NCBI GenBank assembly: GCA_025331445.1
Contig: JAIWNE010000080.1
Location: 83,725 to 147,724, forward strand
Source: Blakeslea trispora
Lineage: Eukaryota; Mucoromycota; Mucoromycetes; Mucorales; Choanephoraceae
Direction: 5' to 3'
DNA: 64,000 nt
Positions 56,279 to 64,000 of this stretch are shown here, piece after piece (positions within the stretch are counted from its first letter, which is position 1; every line of letters begins with the position of its first letter). A program made the translations under genes and the position numbers. The notes under the pieces were generated by a model, which was given only the letters and a program-made list of their open reading frames with translations, was not told the origin of the DNA and did not search any database.

Positions 56279-58135
56279 ATGGAGTCAACAGATCCTCTTG
56301 CTCATGAGAATGCGCTGTTTATAAACTCTACAGTGAACTCTGTTTATGAGCTTATTACAGCTATTCCTGGCTCTCATTTGGCCATTTCTTATATCAAGAA
56401 TGCTTATCAAAATGACCCCTTCCGTATTGCTTTAGAATTGTTCCTTGTCTTTTTTGCTATTAAATATATGCTTTCTAAAAAATACAAGCCAAATGATAAT
56501 AATGTTGTATTGACTGACAAGGTACATAATATTTTATATTTAAAGAGGGGCAGGAAGTCATTATTCTAACCACTCATCTACAGGAAATCGATGACCTTGT
56601 TGAAGAATGGCAACCTGAGCCTTTAGCACCTAAACTCTCTGCTTATGATCGTTTTAATCTCGAAAAAGTACCTACTATTGTCGGTCCTCAATCTGCCAAG
56701 GCTAAAGTGGCTGGTCATACTAAGCCCTTGATGAATTTAGCTACCTCCAACTATCTTAATTTGGTTGCCTCGGATCAAATCCGTCAAAAGGCCGTTGAGA
56801 CCCTAAGAAATTATGGTGTTGGTTCCTGTGGCCCTCCAGGCTTTTATGGTACAATCGATGTCCATATGGATTTGGAACGTGATATTGCTCGTTTCTTGGG
56901 TACAGATGATGCCATTATCTATGCTCAAGGTTTCTCTACTATTTCTTCAGTCATTCCTGCCTTTTCTAAGCGTGGGGATTATCTTGTTGTGTAAGTGAAG
57001 AGGGGAAAAGAGAGAGGCAGTATTTGACAGAAGATTGATGGTTTCAATAGAGATGATGGTGTCTGCTTTGCTGTTCAAAAAGGTGTTCAAATCTCTCGTT
57101 CTATCATTAGAACATTCAAGCATAATGATATGGAAGATTTGGAGCGCGTTTTAAAGGAAATCGATAGAGAACATACTGTGGTAAGCAGTGATCAGATAAA
57201 AGCTTTTCCTCTCCTTTTTTAAACATGTTCTGTTTAATAGCACAGAAAACGTTTGACTCGTCGCTTTATTGTGACAGAAGGTCTCTTTGCTAATTTTGGT
57301 GACATTGCTCCTTTGGATAAGTTGGTAATAGAAGAATGAAATGTATCTTGTTACTCGATATAAACCTCCTCAAATCCTTAGGTTGAATTGAAAAAAAAGT
57401 TTAAATACCGTCTTATTCTGGATGAATCTCAGTCCATTGGTGTTCTTGGCCGTAAAGGTGCTGGTTTGACAGATTTGTACAACATTGATGTAAGTGCTTG
57501 TCTAAAGATGAAAACAGAAATGACTGATGAGAATGGGTTAGGCTAAGGAAATTGATATGATTGTGGGTTCATTGGCCAATGCTCTCTGTGGCTCTGGTGG
57601 TTTCTGTGCTGGTAGTATTGAAGTCATTGATCATCAACGTCTTTCAGGTAGTGCTTATTGTTTCTCTGCTTCCATGCCTGCTATGCTTGCTGTTTCTGCC
57701 TCCGAAGCCTTCCGTATTATTGAACAACAACCCAACTTGTTGAAGGAATTGGCTGAGCGTGTCTCTTCTTTCCGACAGATACTGTCTCATAAATCTCTTG
57801 ATCCTTATATCACATTAGACCCTACTGACCAAAGCCTCTCCCCTTTCTTCCATATTCGTATCAAGGATAGTTATCTTCAGACACACACTCAAGACAACGA
57901 AGACCAAGTGTCTCGTGAAGCTGAAGAACGTCTATTACAAGAAGTGGTGGATGAATGTGCTTACCAAGGTGTCTTGATCACTCGAGCCAAATATGTTTAT
58001 GAGCAAGAATTGCACTGTCCTCGTCCTAGCATCAAGATTTCTGTGACAACCGGTCTCAGTAAAAAGGAAAACGATAAGGCTGCCAATGTGGTCAAGACAG
58101 CTATTGTCAAGATCTTCTCCAAATGGAGAAAATAA
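56279..58135 (+). CDS. LCB1: Serine palmitoyltransferase subunit 1
   Basis: Six exons: 56279..56521, 56584..56990, 57051..57180, 57241..57324, 57382..57489 and 57542..58135, giving 521 residues. One membrane helix near the N-terminus ([18 protein letters not shown], about 42-59) is followed by the fold-type-I aminotransferase body: [72 protein letters not shown] and [20 protein letters not shown]. In that last block the PLP-binding Lys of the catalytic subunit LCB2 is replaced, as is normal for LCB1. The LCB1/LCB2 dimer in the ER membrane condenses serine with palmitoyl-CoA, the first step of sphingolipid synthesis. The Cys of the human C133 region is conserved (G-S-C-G-P-P-G). Confidence 0.95.
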
Positions 58136-58270
58136 AGCTTTCTTCCCTCCCTCCTTTCTTCTTAATTACACACACATACTTTACTTATTCCTTTTCCAAA
58201 TATATATATACACATACACACACCCATAATATGGTCATAATAAAGTAAAAAGAGATTTATTCATTATCCT

Positions 58271-58976
58271 TTAAGCATCTTCCTTCTTTTCATCTTCCTT
58301 CTTTTCGTCATCCTTCTTTTCATCCTTCTTGGCCAAAGCTTCGTTAGCCTTTTGAACTTCTTCGAACTTGTCCTTGAAGATGTTAGCATTTTCAGAGTTG
58401 GCGAAACGGATAGCCAAGGTTTCAGCAGTAGGTTGACCGTCAGAGACATCAGCAGCTACAGTCCAGACCCAAGAACGGTCAGAACCGACATTGGGAGCAA
58501 GCTTCATGGTGGAGTCAACAAAGTGGTTAGCACAGACCTTGAGAGTCTTGTCACGACGCATCAACAAACGAACTCTGCCGCTTTCCTTGTGCTTCAAGAA
58601 CTTGACATCACCAGTACCACGTTCCTTCCATTCCTTGGTGTCCTTTTGGAAACGGAACAACTTGGCGCGCCTAAAGAAAATAAAAAAAGATGAGTTTCAA
58701 TGCAAAGGCCATGTCAATCAGACTAGTTACACACTACATCTTGAACAAGACTTCCTCTTCTTCTTCGTTTGTCTTGACTTCAACTTCGTTCAACTTGACA
58801 ATAGGTTCAAAGTGAACATCGGGAGATTCGACTTCTTCTTCTTGCTATTGTTGCAATAAAAAAAAGAAAAAGGGTAAGCTATTTTGCTGCAAATAAGGGA
58901 AAAAAAGAGAAAGAAGAGGGGAGAAGGAAGTCATCTTTACTTGTTCAACAATCTTCTTTTCTTCGGTATCAGCCAT
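58271..58976 (-). CDS. YRB1: Ran-binding protein 1 (YRB1 type)
   Basis: Three exons on the minus strand: 58941..58976, 58738..58844 and 58271..58670, giving 180 residues. An acidic N-terminus is followed by [25 protein letters not shown] and then the Ran-binding domain: [76 protein letters not shown]. The C-terminus is a Lys/Glu/Asp repeat ([16 protein letters not shown]). RanBP1 binds RanGTP and helps RanGAP dismantle export complexes in the cytoplasm. It lies tail to tail with LCB1, about 135 bp between the stops. Strong codon bias suggests high expression. Confidence 0.94.
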
Positions 58977-59454
58977 ATTGTTAATTTAATATAAAGATGG
59001 GAAAAAAAAGAAGTGGGTCAATGGATGGATGGATGATAGTGTGTGTGTGTGCGTGTGTGCGTGTATATCACTTACTTTAGGTGTACGCGTACACAATGAG
59101 TTTGCCCGCTTGAAATTCAAGTTTTACAAAAAAGGAAATGAACTTTTTGATTGGCCAATCAAGAAGGATTTAACTTGTTCAACCAAATCTTTTATCCAAA
59201 GGCAAAAAGATAGGATAAGAGATTCAATGCGGTTGAAAGTAAACCTTTGTTGTACAGTTTCGACTGATATGCGAGAATCAACTTTTGCCAAAGTAATCTT
59301 TGATTTGTTTATCGAAACAGACATCTTTAATTATATTGTCAGCTTTAAAAAAAAAAAAGAAAAGAAAAAAGACAGCAACTCCAGACAATTCGGAAATTCC
59401 GTAACAGTGTCATTTGGTTGGCATGACAATGTTTATTTTACAGCTTCAGTGATC
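58977..59454. other. Intergenic with a GT microsatellite
   Basis: About 480 bp upstream of RanBP1 and downstream of the hydrolase. A short (GT)n tract with GC interruptions lies at 59038-59063. A plus-strand frame crosses the region but has no family resemblance. Confidence 0.5.
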
Positions 59455-60390
59455 TCAAAAACTACCGATCCATTGGATCAATAAGCGAGTGTCTCGTTCA
59501 GAGGCCATGGATGAAGAAGACATCACATCATGCACAAAAGACACATGTCCCTCTCCTTTACATTCGACTATAGTTACATCGTAGTTGTGCTCTTTGATTT
59601 TATCCACAAACGATTCAATACTAGGACCCAATATTTCATTCTGGCCATAACAAACAAACCATTGTGTGTTCTCAAGCTGATCAAGTGAAGCATAGGTAGG
59701 TGAAATCAAGGGGTGTTTCAAGGAGATCTCTGAAGTGTTGGGTAGATAGTTTTGAACATAGATACCGATCAATTCAGGCACTATAGTATCATATCTTACT
59801 GGATACTGACGCAGTGACAGATCTACCCAGGGAGATAACAGAGCTACTTTGTGAGGCAAAGGTAAAGGGGGCGCATCCTTTCCCTTCTTCTCTTGACGCT
59901 GTCTTTTCAAATCTCGAATACTGAGCAATGTGGTGAGTGCAAGGTTTCCTCCTGCACTATCCCCTATCAGAACAATCTTGGATGGACTGATTCCCATGTC
60001 ATGTACAAGGTAGCGATAAGCATCAACACATTCATTACAAGCAGTAGGCCATCTTTGCTCAGGACTAAGGCTATATTCAACAGACAAGACGGCCGTGGAT
60101 ATTCCAAATTGAGTAGAGAGTGATTGTATCAACTTTTGAAAGAAGGGCATATACATAATGGAATAGCCTAATGAAAACCCTCCACCATGCATATAGAGAA
60201 TGACTCGATCCAGATCGGCTGCCTGCTTCTCTGCTTCAGCTGTAGTCTGGGCATGAGGTGTAATCCAGACACCCTTCCAGTTCTCCTGGATGACCTTATG
60301 GACCCAGCGCTTTTCAATGGCTAGAGGCTGAGTAAGAAAGAAAAGAATTCGACGCGAGAGAAAGAGAGGAAGATAGAAAGTACGGCTCAT
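59455..60390 (-). CDS. Alpha/beta hydrolase of the hormone-sensitive-lipase type
   Basis: Single exon, 311 residues, starting at the ATG at 60390. A hydrophobic N-terminal stretch (FYLPLFLSRRILFFLTQPLA) could associate with a membrane. The oxyanion-hole motif is H-G-G-G-F (about 69-73) and the nucleophile is the Ser of IGDSAGGN. The probable acid is the Glu of CYGQNEIL, and the final His is in G-E-G-H-V-S-F. An acidic Glu in place of Asp is seen in some fungal steryl-acetate or carboxyl-ester hydrolases of this group. Likely reaction: hydrolysis of a short or medium acyl ester; the substrate cannot be told from sequence. Confidence 0.85.
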   Translation of the reverse strand: MSRTFYLPLFLSRRILFFLTQPLAIEKRWVHKVIQENWKGVWITPHAQTTAEAEKQAADLDRVILYMHGGGFSLGYSIMYMPFFQKLIQSLSTQFGISTAVLSVEYSLSPEQRWPTACNECVDAYRYLVHDMGISPSKIVLIGDSAGGNLALTTLLSIRDLKRQRQEKKGKDAPPLPLPHKVALLSPWVDLSLRQYPVRYDTIVPELIGIYVQNYLPNTSEISLKHPLISPTYASLDQLENTQWFVCYGQNEILGPSIESFVDKIKEHNYDVTIVECKGEGHVSFVHDVMSSSSMASERDTRLLIQWIGSF

Positions 60391-60763
60391 TATGATACGC
60401 GTTATACTGTAAGGGAGAACCCTAATTATTTGCCGACAACTGGCGATGACTTTTTTTTTTGCAAGTTGTTCTTTAGATCTCGTGTCGTTTTCCTTTAGGT
60501 ATTTACTAGCTTACTCAGTTGCCTTCCATTGTAAGTACCAAGTAAGGATATAGACAAGGCAAACAGAAGGATGTTTAACATCAGAAGGACGCTATTTTGC
60601 AGTAATAACAATTAAGAATAAAAGCAAACAGATACATTGTGAATGGCAAGCATAAACTTGCGGTCTTGGAAAACGAAGTTGATGCACGCACAAGAAAAAT
60701 TAAGGCTTCTATGCGAGATTGAGTGTCCGCGCATATTACTTTTATCTCTTTATTTTTCGAGTT
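60391..60763. promoter_or_regulatory. Divergent promoter between hydrolase and EXO84
   Basis: About 370 bp separating two divergent start codons, so it should hold both promoters. AT-rich; no clear TATA element. The segment next to EXO84 is T-rich (60733-60757). Confidence 0.5.
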
Positions 60764-63541
60764 ATGAAGTCTGTAGGCAGTTTACGAAAGAAAGGGTTTG
60801 TTAGTTCTGAGCACTTTAAGCGAAAGGACAAGAACAAGAACACAAACCACAACGTATCTTCACCCTTGTCTACCAACTATGTTCCTAAAGCTTATACAAC
60901 ACATCCCTCTAACTCAACTACGAGTACACTAAGGACAACAGCACCTTCAGCACCCATCACAGTTGATTTACATCGTTTTGCTGATGAAAATTTGCAGCCA
61001 GAAGAATGTAATGTTGATGCATGACTATTTGACCATGGCTATTCATTTTTTTTTTTTTCAAAAAAAAGTTGTTAGACGCACATTAGGCGACACCAACGAA
61101 GAAGGCATTCGTAGCTTTTACAAATCTCTAACAGATGCCAAACATCTCGTAGGCGGCGATCTTCAACGTAATGTCTATCGAAACTATACTGAGTTTGTAT
61201 CGATTTCAAAAGAGATTTCCAACTTGGATGCCGATGTCCTGAGTGTAAAAGAATATCTGAATGAATTGAAATCGATTTGGGAGAGCTTCTTGGCTGCCAC
61301 ACACTCTTCTGATTACCCTGTTACCTCAGCAGGTGGTGAGTCCATCTTTGCCTCTCAACGGAAACGGAGTGAATTAATGCCGAGCGATTTAAAGAGCATC
61401 CATCATGCTCAGATTACAGCCTTATGGGAGAGTATTGAAGGAGCACAACGATTTATTCCTCAGGCACAGAACCGTCGAATTGTACGAGAATGTGTTAATT
61501 TCTTTGAGGTGAACACGAGAACACTTCAACAGAGACAGGCAGTTCATCTCTTTCTACTCAATGACTGTCTTTTGTTGGCTCGTAAAAGGGGTCATAAACT
61601 TGTAGCAGACAAATGTTGGAGTTTAGATGATCTTTCAATCACTGATATCAAGGATTCTTCAGGTAAAGATTTTATTGTTATTAGGAGAGAGAAACAAATA
61701 GTGGTATGAGCTGACGTATGATTTCGATGTAGACCTGACGAATGCTTTACGAGTGGTTGTATACCCCGATACTTTTATCTATCGATCAGAACGAGTGGAA
61801 GATAAGATGGGCCTTCTTCATGCCTATAGAAGATTAGTGGATGATCATCATGATGATGATAGCAGTCATAGACCTTCTTCTTCTCTAGGTAAGTATCAAG
61901 ATGTGGATAGCAAATGACAGTTTCTCACTATATGACTCTTGATAGATGTACGCAAGGTGAGACGCCAACCCATCTCTGTATGAATCACTACTAACGCACA
62001 TTGTTACAGACTATGCCTCCTGCCAGTCTTCATCATGAAAAAGAAAAGTACCTTGTAGAATTAGCTGATCAGTTAGAGGTTTTGATTGCACTTCGACAAT
62101 TTGAGAAAGGCGTTGTTTATCTAGAAAATGGTAAGGTAATTGACTATTGTGTCTGTCTATCGAATGCAATATTCACTCTACCTTTATTTTGGAGCTCGTC
62201 ATATTGTGATTGGATCATCCAGTACTTTACCTGTGATAAAAGAAGCTCGAAGCCATATTGAGCATTACACCGATATTCTCAGCCAAATTATCAGCCGAGA
62301 TCTAAGCAATACACTATTGACCAAAATTCAATTTCAACGTTATGTGAATTGGCTATTACGTCTAGACAAAAGTGAAAAGGTAATGTGTTACTCTTCCAGT
62401 GCCTTCTCTTATGCTTCTATAGGCTCGTCAAGTGTTCTTGAGTACACGTACTTTGATCATCAAAAAGAGAATTAGACAGTTGGTATTTGAGGGTGATATT
62501 ACAACGTATATTAGTGAACTAGCATTAGTGGTATTTACATTGATCCGAAATACGTGTGAATGGTACCGAGACTCGTTTAAGCAAAATGACATGGCTTCAG
62601 GTAAATGCGTGCTTTTATAAAATAAGCAATATACTCAATTCTATCTACAGGATTTGTTACTTGGGTACGAGAACAGACCGAAACGTATGCTGATATCTAT
62701 AAGCGACAAGTATTTGGTCAAAGCAACCTTAGTTGCCAAGTGATTGCAGACTGTTTTAAGTCTACTCTAGAACATTGCTCTATGGTAAGTCATAAAACAT
62801 CCAATCATTATTTTGCTAATAAAAAAAACAAAAGCTTCGAAAAGTAGGATTGGATCTCAAGTTTTTATTGGAAGATTTGTTTTTGGAGAATATCAAGGAA
62901 ACTGTGATTTCTTATGAGAAGCGAAATGTCGAAAAGATTGGCAAGTTTGTTGAAAATGATAACTTCAATGTGGTCTCTGGTCAAGGCTTAGGTACGGATG
63001 TCAAAGTGACTTCCAGTGTGGTCAATTTCTATAATCTATTAGTCAAATTTGCCAATGATATCTGTCTGTTGGCCAAATTACAGGTAATGAATGCGCGCAA
63101 TAGATTAGATCTGTTACTAAACTCAATTGGGGGAAACAGCTCTATTCTACAGTGGTCAACAGTGTATGTCAGCTAACTGAGCACTATCTTCGTTTAATGG
63201 TTGCTGAATCTCATCGAAAAGAATTACCTAAAGATCAGGCAAGTGCTCCTTTTTTAAGCTAAAGAGAGGTTGTGTTACTTATGCTTTAGCCAATAGAAAA
63301 TGATTGCTTCTATCAATGCTTCATTTATTTTAGATAATGTAGTGCCAAGAGTCTCTTCTCAGTTGAATGTAATTATCCTTTTATCGCCAAAAGAATAACC
63401 ATTAACAATCCCCCAATAGTATCATTTTAATCGCCCTATACCAGAATTAGATACTTTGAGAGCAAGACTTCGAGGTAAAATAACGAGAGAAAACAATGAC
63501 TTGAATCGTATTTAACCATTGTCACAGAATTAACCTACTAG
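60764..63541 (+). CDS. EXO84: Exocyst subunit EXO84
   Basis: Thirteen exons: 60764..61007, 61069..61662, 61733..61888, 61946..61956 (11 nt), 62010..62130, 62195..62379, 62423..62600, 62651..62784, 62835..63083, 63140..63238, 63297..63368, 63420..63474 and 63528..63541 (14 nt). They keep frame to give 703 residues (yeast Exo84 is 753). After a disordered N-terminus comes the Vps51/Exo84 start region (YKSLTDAKHLVGGDLQRNVYRNYTEFVSISKEISNLDADV). A PH-like domain follows (AVHLFLLNDCLLLARKRG .. ALRVVVYPDTFIYR), then the helical rods. Exo84 is part of the eight-subunit exocyst that tethers secretory vesicles to the plasma membrane. The intron after exon 10 begins with GC (CAG|GCAAGT). The intron after exon 2 was chosen so that DLTNALRVVVY joins in frame, with a CTGAC branch motif. 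Confidence 0.87.
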
Positions 63542-63775
63542 GCATTGAATACCCTCCCCTTTCTTATTCAATAAAGATAAAAAAAAAGTGGATGTTCTCA
63601 CCCAGGTTTTTTACCTTTAAACCAATGATAATTTCGTGTCTGTTGATTGGCTGATATCAATAACTGAGGGAAACTCAAAGATATCAAATAAGAAAATAAG
63701 CAGGAAAGACGTGGGTGTACTACGTATTTATTTTTTTTGCTTCTTCTTCTGCTTTCAGTTATTATTGTTATTGAA

Positions 63776-64000
63776 ATGACTATACAGCGACAATCCACTG
63801 TCATCTTTGTCCACTCTACAGCTCATTGGGAATCTATTTTACAGCAAAGGGCTCAATTGCTAGGCCTACAACGAGAGAGTCCTCAGGAAAGGCAACCAAA
63901 GCCTATCAAGCCTCAAAAGCAACTGAAGCCTGAGGAACCTAAAAAGGAGCCTCGGCTTCATTTGATTGGTAAAGAAGGCAGTCGGAAGAAGAAAGCGCTG
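63776..64000 (+). CDS. Start of an unidentified gene, cut by the window end
   Basis: An ATG at 63776 opens a frame that stays open to the last base (75 codons). It begins MTIQRQSTVIFVHSTAHWES and continues with a Gln/Lys/Pro/Glu-rich stretch (QPKPIKPQKQLKPEEPKKEP) and a basic tail. No family can be named from this part. A minus-strand frame over the same bases is a shadow. The upstream 230 bp are T/C-rich and suit a promoter and leader. Confidence 0.5.
   Translation, partial: MTIQRQSTVIFVHSTAHWESILQQRAQLLGLQRESPQERQPKPIKPQKQLKPEEPKKEPRLHLIGKEGSRKKKAL

Noticed and set aside
57560..57620. Loss of the PLP lysine in serine palmitoyltransferase read as an inactivating change
   Set aside because: LCB1 subunits naturally lack this lysine; the catalytic lysine is in LCB2.
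59029..59484. Plus-strand frame overlapping the end of the hydrolase gene
   Set aside because: It runs through a GT microsatellite and A-runs and opposes a real gene; no family resemblance.

Overview
This is a stretch of nuclear genome from a filamentous fungus, most likely an early-diverging Mucoromycota species of the Rhizopus/Mucor type. The genes are split by short introns (about 45-85 bp, GT..AG, one GC..AG), intergenic DNA is AT-rich with long T or A runs, and the encoded proteins are fungal housekeeping families. The species assignment is inference from gene content and style, not from a marker gene. All exon coordinates below were derived by hand from splice signals and frame continuity.

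Layout. 1-1315: 3' end of VPS11 (+). 3891-5327: an acidic orphan protein with a C-terminal membrane segment (+). 5448-6224: MCTS1/TMA20 (-). 6654-8960: a decayed MULE-type transposon (-) that carries a relic of a USP-like deubiquitinase. 9830-12133: an NVJ2/TEX2-type lipid-transfer protein (+). 12440-13540: a second transposon relic (-) with an OTU-like domain. 13541-19969: a long region without a recognisable gene. 19970-20782: ATP7 (+). 21131-22261: a PQ-loop vacuolar transporter (+). 22866-30435: a large inverted repeat. Each arm holds a secreted-protein gene with an upstream TTG/CAA triplet array, and a catalase gene lies between the arms. 31235-32533: SAF4/CCDC130 (+). 32688-33610: an orphan two-exon gene (-). 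36305-37292: a PET8-type S-adenosylmethionine carrier (+). 37762-38214: a small helical orphan (+). 38337-38980: Cu/Zn SOD (-). 41012-42551: a DUF1206 membrane protein (+). 43807-46113: a CreC/WDR20-type WD40 protein (-). 46229-55025: a giant RIM15-type kinase (-). 55243-55641: a Tc1/mariner relic (+). 56279-58135: LCB1 (+). 58271-58976: RanBP1 (-). 59455-60390: an alpha/beta hydrolase (-). 60764-63541: EXO84 (+). 63776-64000: the start of an unidentified gene (+).

Functional themes. Several genes serve membrane traffic and lipid handling (VPS11, EXO84, NVJ2-like, LCB1). Others serve mitochondria (ATP7, PET8-like), oxidative defence (catalase, SOD1) or nutrient signalling (RIM15-like kinase with the CreC-like adaptor only 115 bp downstream in tandem). 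I see no operon-like or biosynthetic cluster; most neighbours are probably unrelated housekeeping genes.

The most unusual region is 22.9-30.4 kb. Two inverted copies of a secreted-protein gene share a promoter, triplet array, signal peptide, 3' UTR and 3' UTR intron that look essentially identical. The mature C-terminal halves between these parts have diverged almost beyond recognition. The two transposon relics with different deubiquitinase-like folds are the second point of interest.
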